A stretch of 64,000 nt of DNA from Paradesertivirga superstes (lineage in GTDB: Bacteria; Bacteroidota; Bacteroidia; Sphingobacteriales; Sphingobacteriaceae). Positions 53,106 to 62,959 of this stretch are shown here, piece after piece; position 1 is the first letter of the stretch; every line of letters starts with the position of its first letter. The stretch covers positions 434,001 through 498,000 of the forward strand of contig NZ_JBBJCN010000003.1 in assembly GCF_037622515.1 (NCBI RefSeq), given 5' to 3'. The notes under the pieces were generated by a model, which had not been told where the DNA came from, searched no databases, and was given only the letters and a program-made list of their open reading frames with translations. Made by a program: the position numbers and the translations under genes.

Positions 53106-55559
53106 CTAAAATTTCAGGTTGAGGGAAACCATATAATTGCGATAAGCCTGCGGAAAATAGAAATTTTCCGTGGTGAATTTACTTCCCATTATGTAGCTAT
53201 AACTATATCCATTTGAGGCAAATTTCTCTGAAAAGACATTATTCACCAGAAAAGATAAGCCGATATTTTTAATCTGTTTGACCGATGTATTATAACGAAG
53301 TCTTAAATCATGTACATCAAATGCGGCTAGAGATCTGCCGTTATTTGATGTGTTGTCCAGGTATTGCTTGCTAACTACTTTGCTTAGAAAAGCAACTTCT
53401 ATGCCTTGGAAAAAACTATAAGAAATATCACTTGATGCAATAAAATTCGGAGAAAAAGCCAGGTCGGTGTTTTTGAAATTATTAGAAATCTGACCTCCAT
53501 TATCATAATCATCTGCATATTCAGTAAAATCCTTCACCTTGTTACGACTTAAAGCAGCTGTTGCCGACCAGGAAAGAGCAGGGATTATTTGAACTCTGGA
53601 ATCAAGCTCTAAGCCCATACGGTAACTATCTGAAACATTTTGCCGAATGTATTCTCCTACGTCATTGATCTTACCCGTTAAAACTAGTTGGTCATTATAG
53701 AACATAGCATAGGCATTAATGCCTGCCGAATAACTTTTTCCATTAACTCTGTAACCCGCTTCCAGATCTTTAAGATTTTCAGATTTTGGAATGTTGACAG
53801 CACTAGAGTTAATAAAATCATCCCGATTAGGCTCTTTATTTGCTATTGCAAACGAGGCATAAAAATTACTACCAGGATTAAGTTGGTATGTAAGGCCAAT
53901 TTTTGGATTGAAAAAATTAAAATCGATATCATGGTTAAGCTGATTTCTATTTTTGTCTGTTCCGGTAATTTTATAACCTATGCCTCTATATTGTAAATCG
54001 GCAAATAAATTAATTTTCCCGACCTGGTAATTTGTTCTTCCATAAATGTTAAAGTCTGTTTTAAACCCGTTACCGTTATAATAACGTTGTCTGATTTTAC
54101 TATCTGAAGCATATTGCGCCCAAATTACTTCGCCAAAATGATCCCCGTCATACTCATTGTAAGCACCACCTAAAGTTAAACTCAATGGTTCGGATGGATT
54201 GTAATTTAAAGAATAGGTAAATCCGTAAAAATCATTATCCAGCCAGCGGCGGCGAATCAGGTCTGTTTCATTAATGGTTGTACCACCGATAGTTATCGAG
54301 CTTAGTTCGTAATCATCAAGGGACTGAGAATTCTTATACTCTTCGAAATAACCACGACCATAAGTATAATGCAAGGCCGTATTAATATTTAATTGAGGAG
54401 AAAAAGTATGAGTATATAATAATTGATAATGATCCTGAGAATAGTTGTCTGTTTGATCATCGTATAAAAACTGGCTGTATTTTCTTTTGTCAGAGTCAAA
54501 AAGGTTGATAGAATCGGCAGTAGTATGATATAAATAACCGAGGTTATTGTAATAATGATTTAACAAGGCAGCATTGTCTCCTGTTAATTTAGCTTCGGGA
54601 ATGCCATTCCATACCTGAAATGTTTTCTCAGCGCCTGAAAAAACATTGGCTCTCAGCAAATCTTTTTTTCCGTAGTAAGCCCCGCTTAAAAAATACGAGC
54701 GCAGTTTAGAAGCTCCCCTGTCAATATACCCGTCGGAGATGATTCTTGATAGACGGCCATCAAACGTAAATTTCCCATTTATTAAACCTGTTCCGACCAT
54801 AACGGTATTCTTTAATGTACCGAAAGAACCGGCTGTATTATTTAATTCCGCATAAGCAGAATCACGCAAAGTTGTGGTTTGAACGTTCAAACTTCCGCCA
54901 AACGCTCCTGCACCATTAGTTGATGTCCCTACACCTCGTTGAACCTGTATATTATCTACCGATGAAGCAAAATCCGGCATATTCACCCAAAATAGTCCCT
55001 GACTTTCGGAATCGTTATATGGGATTCCGTTTAAAGTGACATTAATTCTGGTTGGGTCGCTTCCGCGGATCCTGATTCCTGTATAACCAATGCCCGTACC
55101 GGCATCGGAGCTCACTACAACAGAAGGGGTTTGATTCAGAAGATAGGGTAAATCCTGTCCAAGATTATTTTTTTCCAGCTCCTCCCGGCCAACATTCCGG
55201 TAAGTAGTCGCAGAATTCTTGTTTGCACGCGTCGAATTTACGAGTACTTCATCAGTTACGATGCCGTTTCTTTCCAGTGCAGCATTTATGGTCTCATTCG
55301 AATTAAGTACTATCGTTTGAAGGAATGGTTGATACCCTAAATAAGTAACCTTAACCAGGTACTTTCCTGCTTTCAGGTTAGGAATTGAATATTCACCGGC
55401 AAAATTAGATTGAACTATGTAATTACCCGAAGTTATTGTTGCGCCTGCCAGTGCCTGCTCATTTTGGCGATCAATAATTTTTCCGCTAATAGAAAACTGA
55501 GCTGCTACCAGTGCTGGTAAGAGGATTGTCGCGATTGCGAACATTACATTTTTTTTCAA
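53106..55559 (-). CDS. TonB-dependent receptor, probably for thiamine or its phosphates
   Basis: 817 residues from a TTG at 55559. The ATG 15 bases later would lose the basic MKKN start of the signal peptide (ending VAA/Q). A CarboxypepD_reg-like domain (about 22-100), plug (GREELEKNNLGQDLPYLLNQ, then GIRIRGSDPTRINVTLNGIP and DNIQVQRGVGTSTNGAGAFG) and a 22-strand barrel ending in Phe (MVSLNLKF) follow. It is preceded by a TPP riboswitch (55593-55804), so thiamine pyrophosphate shuts its expression, the pattern of the thiamine uptake receptors known in Bacteroidota. Confidence 0.92.
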   Translation of the reverse strand: MKKNVMFAIATILLPALVAAQFSISGKIIDRQNEQALAGATITSGNYIVQSNFAGEYSIPNLKAGKYLVKVTYLGYQPFLQTIVLNSNETINAALERNGIVTDEVLVNSTRANKNSATTYRNVGREELEKNNLGQDLPYLLNQTPSVVVSSDAGTGIGYTGIRIRGSDPTRINVTLNGIPYNDSESQGLFWVNMPDFASSVDNIQVQRGVGTSTNGAGAFGGSLNVQTTTLRDSAYAELNNTAGSFGTLKNTVMVGTGLINGKFTFDGRLSRIISDGYIDRGASKLRSYFLSGAYYGKKDLLRANVFSGAEKTFQVWNGIPEAKLTGDNAALLNHYYNNLGYLYHTTADSINLFDSDKRKYSQFLYDDQTDNYSQDHYQLLYTHTFSPQLNINTALHYTYGRGYFEEYKNSQSLDDYELSSITIGGTTINETDLIRRRWLDNDFYGFTYSLNYNPSEPLSLTLGGAYNEYDGDHFGEVIWAQYASDSKIRQRYYNGNGFKTDFNIYGRTNYQVGKINLFADLQYRGIGYKITGTDKNRNQLNHDIDFNFFNPKIGLTYQLNPGSNFYASFAIANKEPNRDDFINSSAVNIPKSENLKDLEAGYRVNGKSYSAGINAYAMFYNDQLVLTGKINDVGEYIRQNVSDSYRMGLELDSRVQIIPALSWSATAALSRNKVKDFTEYADDYDNGGQISNNFKNTDLAFSPNFIASSDISYSFFQGIEVAFLSKVVSKQYLDNTSNNGRSLAAFDVHDLRLRYNTSVKQIKNIGLSFLVNNVFSEKFASNGYSYSYIMGSKFTTENFYFPQAYRNYMVSLNLKF

Positions 55560-55592
55560 TTTGATTTATTATAAGTTAACACAATATGCACG

Positions 55593-55804
55593 AAGGGGTA
55601 CGCACATTCTTAACTCTACCTCCCTCCGCCGGCATTACCCGGATCAGGTGTTCATTGAAGCTAAAGATTACAAGCCAGGATTAAAAGATATATCACTTTT
55701 TAACACTAACCTTTTCAGCTTCTCTGATGGGTCTAATCTCAGCCTGTTTTTATGTTTGCCGATTGGAGTTCAATCATTTATTCACAAACAAGGCACCCCT
55801 TTTT
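55593..55804 (-). promoter_or_regulatory. TPP (thiamine pyrophosphate) riboswitch
   Basis: On the minus strand all conserved parts are present: the P1 arm AAGGGGTGCC (near 55803), CTGAGAT (55742-55736), ACCC (55732-55729), CCTGATCCGGGTAATGCCGG (55648-55629), CGGAGGGA, and the closing P1 arm GCGTACCCCTT (55603-55593). The P3 region carries a long extra stem of about 70 bases between. The element ends 33 bases before the receptor's start, so control may be by translation or by an early stop; no clear terminator is seen in that short gap. Confidence 0.93.
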
Positions 55805-55956
55805 GAGACTGTAAAGGTAAGGATTGTTTATTTAGTTTAAGTAACAGTTTTTACCTGCAACACAATCAGGTAGTTTTCCTATTGGTTTTAAACAGAATTC
55901 TATCTAAGTTTAACATTTTTTATCTGCTTGCTTGGATAAATTTTATCTATTTCTAA

Positions 55957-58845
55957 ATGTTACGCGTCGATAGCTCAAAACCCTGTAAACTTGTATATTC
56001 ACTATGCAAGCACGAATTCTTAGGCTATTTAATCGAACCTCATATTGTTCAGTTAAATCAGGATGGAGATTTTTCGCTTACTTACCAGCGATTATTTTCA
56101 ACTACTGCGAAGGAGTTCTCTACAATACTTGATGAAACCGACATTAAGCTCATTAAACTTTTAGAAGAAACCGAGCAGGGGCATATAATTAAACGCTATC
56201 ATAAAAAGCCTGTAAGACCTTTTGAATTCTTCAGTAAAACGTTCGATCCGAAATTCTATGAAATTATTCGTCCTAAAATTGAAAAACGAATAATCGAAGC
56301 ATTCAAGTTACTGAAAGATAAATCTCTGTATTTGATGAGTAAAGAAGGATGGCCTGTTGAGCGTAAGATACAATTGGCTGAGGAACCTGCTTCGGTATTG
56401 TTCCATTTCAGAAGAAATGAAGAAGAAACCAGGTATTTCCCTACGATTAAATATCAGGGCATCCGTATTGAATTCATGTTTAAAGATGCGCAGGTGATTT
56501 GCAATGAGCCTGCATGGTTGCTATTGGAAGATGTTTTATACTTTTTTGATGGTGAAGTAGAAGGCAAAAAGCTTCAGCCTTTTTTAAACAAGCGATTTAT
56601 ATCTATTCCCAAGTCTTCAGAAAAAGCCTATTTCGAAAAATTTGTAGGTCCTCTAATTGAGAAACACCATGTCTACGCAGAAGGATTTACTATAAACACA
56701 GAAAAATTTGATGCAACTCCAGTATTAAAAGTAATTTTCATACCCGGAGGGATCTCGCAATTACAGCTTTATTTTAGATATGGCACTTATATTTTCGCTG
56801 CCGGAAGCACTACAAAAGTTTCCGTCAGAATGGAAAAAAAAGGCGACGAATATATTTTCCACCGAATAAAAAGGTCGCTCTCCTGGGAAAAGTCGAAACT
56901 TGATGATTTACTGGACCTTGGTTTAGAAGCTGCAAGTTCCTTGTTTTTAAACCTGGAGGTTAAACAACTATTTTCCGAAGAAGATGCTTCATTTAGCGTT
57001 ATAAACTGGCTCAACGAAAATCACGAACAACTTGTAGAAAACGGCTTTGAAATAGAGCAGCCGGATGGCAATAAACGCTTCCTATTTGGCACCAGCAAGG
57101 TTGATCTGGAATTCAAGGAGGGAAATGACTGGTTTGATTTAAAAGCCTTTGTATATTTTGGACCCTATCAAATTCCATTCATGGATTTGCGCCATCATAT
57201 TCTGAATAAGATTCGCGAGTTCACTTTACCTTCCGGCGAGGTAGCTATAATACCCGAAAAATGGTTTTCGCAATATGGGAACCTGTTGCATTTTACCGAA
57301 AAGTCGGATGATCATTTAAGACTTAAAAAACATCATATTGGTTTGATAAATGACTTCGCCAATAGCGAACTGGCATCTATTACCATGGACAGGAAACTTC
57401 AGCAACTCAGCAATTTTGAAAAAATCGAGGATCTGGATGTTCCCGTGAACTTTAAAGGCAAGCTTCGCTCTTATCAAAAAGCCGGTTATGACTGGTTTCA
57501 GTTTTTACGTAATTACAACTTTGGAGGATGCCTGGCCGATGATATGGGCCTTGGAAAAACAGTTCAAACGCTGGCACTTCTACAAAAAATAAAAGAAGAA
57601 CATTCAGAAACATCAGCCTCCTTAATTATAATGCCAACCTCGTTAATTTATAACTGGGCTAAGGAAGCTGAAAAGTTTGCTCCCTCTCTTCGGATTTTAG
57701 AACATACAGGCACATTTAGAAGTAAAGATGTCACTCGGTTTATGGAATACGATGTGGTTTTTACAACCTATGGCATTACCCGGGTAGACATTGAGCTAAT
57801 GAAAACCCTCTACTTTAATTATGTCATTCTCGACGAAAGTCAAAACATAAAAAACCCCGCATCAAAAGCGTACAAAGCAGTTAAACAGCTAAAATCGAAG
57901 CATAAATTAATTTTAAGCGGAACACCGGTGGAAAATACGGTAAATGACTTATGGACTCAGATGTCGTTTATTAATCCGGGCCTACTGGGCAGCCAGCATT
58001 TCTTTCAGAATGATTTCGTAATTCCAATTGAAAAGAAGCGGGATGAGGAGGTGGCCAGAAAATTACAGGCTCTAATTAAACCATTTGTTTTAAGAAGAAC
58101 AAAAGACCAGGTTGCAACCGAATTGCCGGAAAAAACAGTGCAGCTCTTTTACTGTCAGATGGGCGAAGAGCAGGCGAAATATTATGAAGATGTAAAATCT
58201 GAGTATAGAAATGATATGTTAAGGTCTTTAGAAGACGGAACTTTTGCAAAATCTCAAATTCAGGTTTTACAAGGTCTTACTAAACTTCGACAGATAGCCA
58301 ATCATCCTTATATGATTGATAAAGATTATGAAGGCGAGTCCGGCAAATTTGAAAACGTAATTCATACTCTGGAAAGTGTCTTGTCGCGTGGACACAAAGT
58401 TCTGGTATTCTCGCAATTTGTGAAACAGCTGGAGATTTATCGCAACCATTTTGATTCGGAGGAAATACGCTATGCCTACCTCGACGGCTCGACTCAAAAC
58501 AGAGGACAGGTTGTGGAGGAATTTCAAAAGAATGAAGATATTAAGTTATTTCTTATCTCTTTAAAGGCCGGAGGTGTGGGATTGAACCTTACGGAGGCCG
58601 ATTATGTATTTATGCTCGATCCATGGTGGAACCCTGCTGTAGAACAGCAGGCCATTGACAGAACCCACAGAATCGGACAGAAAAAGAAAGTATTCATTTA
58701 TAAGTTCATTACCAAAGACACAGTCGAAGAAAAGATTCTCGCTCTTCAAAACAGGAAGCGTTCGGTAGCCGAATCTTTAATAACTACCGAAGAAAGTTTT
58801 GTAAAATCGCTGAGCGCAGACGATATCCGGGAGATTTTGAATTAG
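55957..58845 (+). CDS. SNF2-family DNA/RNA helicase-like ATPase
   Basis: 962 residues. A long N-terminal region (1-490) precedes the helicase core: Walker A DDMGLGKT (528-535), the DESQ box (626-629) in place of DEAH, SGTPVENTVNDLWTQM, and in the second lobe VLVFSQFVKQLEIY, GSTQNRGQVVEEF, LISLKAGGVGLNLTEAD and the hallmark DRTHRIGQ. It translocates on duplex DNA and probably remodels nucleoprotein or assists RNA polymerase recycling, as HepA/RapA relatives do. The N-terminal part carries no motif I recognise. Confidence 0.92.
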   Translation: MLRVDSSKPCKLVYSLCKHEFLGYLIEPHIVQLNQDGDFSLTYQRLFSTTAKEFSTILDETDIKLIKLLEETEQGHIIKRYHKKPVRPFEFFSKTFDPKFYEIIRPKIEKRIIEAFKLLKDKSLYLMSKEGWPVERKIQLAEEPASVLFHFRRNEEETRYFPTIKYQGIRIEFMFKDAQVICNEPAWLLLEDVLYFFDGEVEGKKLQPFLNKRFISIPKSSEKAYFEKFVGPLIEKHHVYAEGFTINTEKFDATPVLKVIFIPGGISQLQLYFRYGTYIFAAGSTTKVSVRMEKKGDEYIFHRIKRSLSWEKSKLDDLLDLGLEAASSLFLNLEVKQLFSEEDASFSVINWLNENHEQLVENGFEIEQPDGNKRFLFGTSKVDLEFKEGNDWFDLKAFVYFGPYQIPFMDLRHHILNKIREFTLPSGEVAIIPEKWFSQYGNLLHFTEKSDDHLRLKKHHIGLINDFANSELASITMDRKLQQLSNFEKIEDLDVPVNFKGKLRSYQKAGYDWFQFLRNYNFGGCLADDMGLGKTVQTLALLQKIKEEHSETSASLIIMPTSLIYNWAKEAEKFAPSLRILEHTGTFRSKDVTRFMEYDVVFTTYGITRVDIELMKTLYFNYVILDESQNIKNPASKAYKAVKQLKSKHKLILSGTPVENTVNDLWTQMSFINPGLLGSQHFFQNDFVIPIEKKRDEEVARKLQALIKPFVLRRTKDQVATELPEKTVQLFYCQMGEEQAKYYEDVKSEYRNDMLRSLEDGTFAKSQIQVLQGLTKLRQIANHPYMIDKDYEGESGKFENVIHTLESVLSRGHKVLVFSQFVKQLEIYRNHFDSEEIRYAYLDGSTQNRGQVVEEFQKNEDIKLFLISLKAGGVGLNLTEADYVFMLDPWWNPAVEQQAIDRTHRIGQKKKVFIYKFITKDTVEEKILALQNRKRSVAESLITTEESFVKSLSADDIREILN

Positions 58846-58912
58846 AAGAAAGTAGTAATCAGAAAAGCATCATTAAGTATAGATCTAAACCCTCAAAAAT
58901 ATATAAACGCCC

Positions 58913-59548
58913 TTAATTAGTTCCTAATATCCTCATATACTCCTCTCTCGAAATATACTCAGCCCCCATACTCTCCAGGTGATCGGTATGGAACTGACAA
59001 TCGATCAGAGAATAATTCTTATGTTTACAAAGCCATATTAAAGCAGTTTTTGAGGCATTGACAGCGAAACTAAACATGCTCTCCCCGCAAAATACATTTC
59101 CGGTTTTTACGCCATAAAGACCTCCTACCAAAACATTATCCTGCCAAACTTCAATAGAATGAGCGATCCCATTTTTGTGAAGAGCCATATAAGCATCCTG
59201 CATTTCAGAAATTATCCAGGTACCATCCTGACCCTTTCTTTCCGCTGCAGCGCAAGATTTTATCACCTGCTCAAATGCCTGATTTTCGGTTATTTTATAT
59301 ACATCCGTTTTTAGAAATTTACGCATACTTTTAGACACCTTAACCTTTTCAGGGAAAATAACGAATCGCTCATGCGGTGAATACCATAAAATCGGTGTCT
59401 CTTCAGAATACCAGGGGAATATCCCCATACTGTAGGCAAGATTTAAACGATCAACCGATAAATCTCCGCCAACAGCAAGAAGGCCATCCTCATCAGCAAG
59501 TTCGGGTGCAGGAAATAGCAGAATATGCTCTTCAAGTCTAAAAATCAC
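58913..59548 (-). CDS. aat: Leucyl/phenylalanyl-tRNA-protein transferase
   Basis: 211 residues from a GTG. The text FPAPELADEDGLLAVGGDLS, AYSMGIFPWYSEETPILWYSP, GGLYGVKTGNVFCGESMF and LIDCQFHTDHLESMGAE is diagnostic. It adds Leu or Phe to proteins with N-terminal Lys or Arg and marks them for ClpAP in the N-end rule pathway. It is a single gene. Confidence 0.97.
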   Translation of the reverse strand: MIFRLEEHILLFPAPELADEDGLLAVGGDLSVDRLNLAYSMGIFPWYSEETPILWYSPHERFVIFPEKVKVSKSMRKFLKTDVYKITENQAFEQVIKSCAAAERKGQDGTWIISEMQDAYMALHKNGIAHSIEVWQDNVLVGGLYGVKTGNVFCGESMFSFAVNASKTALIWLCKHKNYSLIDCQFHTDHLESMGAEYISREEYMRILGTN

Positions 59549-59733
59549 AAATAAATATACTTATAAATTAAACCCTCGACCAAACCACGAGTCAATCAGG
59601 TAGAGTTTACGCTTACAATATTTAGAAAAGGGTTAGAGTTCTAGTTTAGTTTTTAGTTTTTATTGGTTAAAGCGGCTGAGTTAATTGGCCGCTTTTTTCC
59701 TTCTTAATCCAGTGAAAAAATTGGAATAACGAA

Positions 59734-60399
59734 TTACCGGCATTTTTCAAAGAGTAGTTTCTCGGATTTATTACTTCCCAGCTTGCGGATCAGATTAAGA
59801 TCTTCACAAGCGCCTTCTTTATCGCCTTGCTTCATTTTTTGCTGAGCCTGTCTTAATAATCGATCAAAAAATCGCTCATCATAACCTAACTGCCGCTTTA
59901 ACTCCAGAATTTTTTCTTCATCAGAAGCCGAATAGCTTCCTGAGGATTTCTTTTCATAAAAGTTTATTACAGCCTTACTAAGATCTTGCCGGGCCTGATA
60001 TGCGGCTATTGCTTCCTTGATTTCGTCAGATGAACGCTCACTGCAGTTATATTCTTTTAACGTAAAATTGATAGGAATAACAATAGCTTGTGTGGTATCA
60101 AAAGCACCAGGTACAAGCCATTTCCCAGATGTCAACCGAACAATACGCAAAGCTTCAGAATCCAGATCTATTCCGAAGCCCTTACTCACTTTAGATCCGA
60201 ATATTCTGCCTTGTTTGGTAAGCTGAAAGCTAATGTGAACAGTACCCTGAAGACAATTTTGTTTCGCATATTCAGGATAAATCAGATTATTGGAAATAAA
60301 GCTGTTAAGGTTTTTAGCACCGCCTTTAAACACCGGCACACCATCAGTTTTAACACCACTGAAGGCTAACCACATTACCAATGCCACGCTTAAAGTCAT
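59734..60399 (-). CDS. TonB C-terminal domain protein
   Basis: 221 residues with an N-terminal hydrophobic stretch (about 1-17). A TonB-like domain (about 28-115) has SNNLIYPEYAKQNCLQGTVH and FQLTKQGRIFGSKVSKGFG, the pattern of TonB energy transducers. A helical region then contains a TPR-like motif near the end (GDKEGACEDLNLIRKLGS). It lacks the proline-rich spacer, so it may not span the periplasm as TonB does. Its role is unknown; the family is abundant in Bacteroidota. Confidence 0.72.
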   Translation of the reverse strand: MTLSVALVMWLAFSGVKTDGVPVFKGGAKNLNSFISNNLIYPEYAKQNCLQGTVHISFQLTKQGRIFGSKVSKGFGIDLDSEALRIVRLTSGKWLVPGAFDTTQAIVIPINFTLKEYNCSERSSDEIKEAIAAYQARQDLSKAVINFYEKKSSGSYSASDEEKILELKRQLGYDERFFDRLLRQAQQKMKQGDKEGACEDLNLIRKLGSNKSEKLLFEKCR

Positions 60400-60473
60400 A
60401 GACTAATATAACGATACAGATGGATTTTTATTTAGTAATTTAAGTTATTTAGCTTAAGGATACCTTAATACAT

Positions 60474-60848
60474 TTATTCTTCCGTATCGGGTTGTCTTGG
60501 CTCCTGACTTATTTTATCGAAAATCTTATCCATGCGCTCAACATAGGTATTGGTGTCGTCCAAAAAGAATTCAAGCTGCGGAACGATCCGTGCCTGGTTT
60601 TTTATTCTTGCACCAAGTTTATACCGAATTTCACTGGCATGAGCTTTAACTGTATTTAAAGCAACACTCGTATTTGAATTGTTAAAAAAACTTAAGAAAA
60701 CACGGGCAATGGCAAGGTCGGGAGTAATGCGTACCTTGGTTATTGTAACTAATGTATTCGGCAAAAAACTCATGCCTTCACGTTGAAATATCTCGGCTAA
60801 ATCTTTCTGAATTACCCCTGCGAATTTTTGCTGACGTTTCGATTCCAT
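60474..60848 (-). CDS. rbfA: Ribosome-binding factor A
   Basis: 124 residues of a KH-like fold. VIQKDLAEIFQREGMSFLPN and VTITKVRITPDLAIARVFLSF are typical, as is VPQLEFFLDDTNTYVERMDKIF. It helps mature the 16S rRNA end and is needed for cold growth. It follows hflX after 10 bases, so the two share a transcript. Confidence 0.95.
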   Translation of the reverse strand: MESKRQQKFAGVIQKDLAEIFQREGMSFLPNTLVTITKVRITPDLAIARVFLSFFNNSNTSVALNTVKAHASEIRYKLGARIKNQARIVPQLEFFLDDTNTYVERMDKIFDKISQEPRQPDTEE

Positions 60849-60858
60849 AATAATAATT

Positions 60859-62064
60859 TTATTGATTCTCCCCTTCTATATCAGGATACAACAAAGCGTC
60901 GTATGGGTATCTTTCCTGGTGAACGTTTTTGACTTTTGTGTATAACAAATTTCGCAACTCTTCCACATTTTCCTTTTTTGCTGCCGAAATAAAAACCGCA
61001 GGACTGTTATGTTTTCCCATCCAGCTGTTTTTAAACTCCTCCAAACTTAGAGTAACCCCCGTTTCATTATCATGTTCAGGTTTATATACGTCGATCTTGT
61101 TAAAAACTGTAATAATCTCTTTATCTACAACGCCTAAATCTTTCAAAGTTTCATTAACTGTCTTAATCTGATCCTCAAATGTGGCATGTGAAATATCAAC
61201 AACATGTATTAATATATCAGCTTCCCTTACTTCGTCTAAAGTCGATTTGAAACATTCTACCAAATGGTGAGGCAACTTGCGAATAAAACCAACTGTATCC
61301 GAGAGTAAGAACGGAAGATTTTCGATTACAACTTTTCTAACTGTAGTATCCAGGGTAGCAAATAACTTATTCTCGGCAAATACATCAGATTTAGACAACA
61401 TGTTCATAATGGTAGATTTTCCTACGTTGGTATATCCTACCAATGCTACTCTAACCAGCTGTCCGCGATTTTTCCGCTGGGTTTCGTTCTGCCTGTCGAT
61501 TATCTTCAAACGCTCTTTGAGCAAAGCTATTTTATCCTGAATGATCCTCCTATCCGTTTCAATCTGACTTTCACCCGGACCACGCATTCCAATTCCCCCT
61601 TTCTGACGCTCTAAGTGAGTCCATAAACGGGTTAATCTTGGAAGCAGATATTGGAGCTGAGCAAGCTCAACCTGAGTTCGGGCCTGAGAAGTTTGTGCCC
61701 TTGATGCAAAGATGTCCAGTATTAAATTGCTCCGATCAAGAATCTTAACCTGCATTTCCCGCTCGATATTCCGAAGCTGGGAAGGGCTCAGCTCATCGTC
61801 AAAAACTACAATATCTATTTCTTCCGACCGTACATATTCTGCTATCTCTTCGAGCTTTCCGGTTCCAACAAAAGTAGCTCTATCAGCACGCTGCATCTTT
61901 TGCGTAAAGGTTTTTTCTGTAATTCCTCCCGCAGTCTCAACTAAAAATTCTAACTCTTCCAGATACTCCCGCTCCTTTTCTTCTGTTTCGTTTGGTGTAA
62001 TAATACCTACTAAAACCGCTCGTTCAGGCTTTATTGCAGTATCGAAGAATTTCTGTTTACCCAT
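60859..62064 (-). CDS. hflX: Ribosome-binding GTPase HflX
   Basis: 401 residues. The N-terminal nucleotide-binding-like domain ends in RLTRLWTHLERQKGGIGMRG, and the glycine-rich GPGESQIETDRR linker is typical. The GTPase has G1 GYTNVGKS (210-217), G3 DTVGF (256-260) and G4 NKID (about 318). It splits stressed 70S ribosomes. The C-terminal tail is short. It is the upstream gene of an hflX-rbfA pair. Confidence 0.96.
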   Translation of the reverse strand: MGKQKFFDTAIKPERAVLVGIITPNETEEKEREYLEELEFLVETAGGITEKTFTQKMQRADRATFVGTGKLEEIAEYVRSEEIDIVVFDDELSPSQLRNIEREMQVKILDRSNLILDIFASRAQTSQARTQVELAQLQYLLPRLTRLWTHLERQKGGIGMRGPGESQIETDRRIIQDKIALLKERLKIIDRQNETQRKNRGQLVRVALVGYTNVGKSTIMNMLSKSDVFAENKLFATLDTTVRKVVIENLPFLLSDTVGFIRKLPHHLVECFKSTLDEVREADILIHVVDISHATFEDQIKTVNETLKDLGVVDKEIITVFNKIDVYKPEHDNETGVTLSLEEFKNSWMGKHNSPAVFISAAKKENVEELRNLLYTKVKNVHQERYPYDALLYPDIEGENQ

Positions 62065-62136
62065 GCTTTAAAGTATTTTAGATTGCCCTTTATCAGGAAT
62101 TAATAACATAACACCGAAATAATAATACTGATTTAT

Positions 62137-62952
62137 TTATTGTTCAAGAATTGCAAGCTGCTTTACAAATTCCTTCATTGCCTTACCAGGATCCTCTTCC
62201 TTCATGAAATTTTCACCTATTAAAAAACCATTAAATCCGGCCTTTTTCAACTCATATATTGTAGCCGGATTGCTGATACCGCTCTCGGAAATCTTAAGAA
62301 ACTTATCAGGAATCTGATCCACTAAATCATATGAATGTTGTAAAGAAACCGAAAAATCAGCCAGATTTCTATTGTTTACCCCAACCGCATCCAAATCATC
62401 GCAAAGACTTTGTTCCAGTTCCTGCTGATTATGCACTTCTAATAAAACGCTTAAGCCTAGGTTCTTTGCTAAACGGGCAAACTTCTCGATAGTTTTAGGT
62501 TCTAAAATAGCGGCTATTAATAAAATAACATCAGCTCCGATAGCTTTTGCCTCAATAATCTGATATTCATCCAGAATAAATTCCTTCCGCAAGACAGGAA
62601 TTGTATTGGCATGCCTTGCCTGTAATAAATCACTTATTCGCCCACCAAAAAATTGCGAATCTGTAAGGACTGACAGGGCGGAAGCCCCAGCTTCTGCATA
62701 GGCCTTAGTTACAGTACCTGCATTAACCTTGTTATTGATAATTCCCTTAGAAGGTGATGCCCTTTTAAACTCAGCTATTATGCCAGTTCTTTCCGGGGAT
62801 AAAATAAATTCCCTTAAAGAATAACATTCGCGGTGAAACAATTCATCCTCCTCTAAACGGCTGATCGAAACCCTTGACCGAGCTTCCGAGATCTCCTGTA
62901 ATTTATGCTTAACAATTTTGTCGAGTATGGTACTGCCGGTACTTGTTGTCAT
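62137..62952 (-). CDS. trpC: Indole-3-glycerol-phosphate synthase
   Basis: 271 residues. The TIM-barrel motifs IIAEFKRASPSKG, ALSVLTDSQFFGG, VLRKEFILDEYQ, LLEVHNQQEL, VGVNNRNL and ISESGI hold the catalytic Lys and Glu residues. It closes the indole ring from the anthranilate-derived ribulose phosphate in tryptophan synthesis. It follows trpG by 7 bases; trpD is not between them as it is in most Bacteroidota operons, and trpF, trpB and trpA do not follow. Confidence 0.97.
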   Translation of the reverse strand: MTTSTGSTILDKIVKHKLQEISEARSRVSISRLEEDELFHRECYSLREFILSPERTGIIAEFKRASPSKGIINNKVNAGTVTKAYAEAGASALSVLTDSQFFGGRISDLLQARHANTIPVLRKEFILDEYQIIEAKAIGADVILLIAAILEPKTIEKFARLAKNLGLSVLLEVHNQQELEQSLCDDLDAVGVNNRNLADFSVSLQHSYDLVDQIPDKFLKISESGISNPATIYELKKAGFNGFLIGENFMKEEDPGKAMKEFVKQLAILEQ

Positions 62953-62959
62953 ATCTAAA

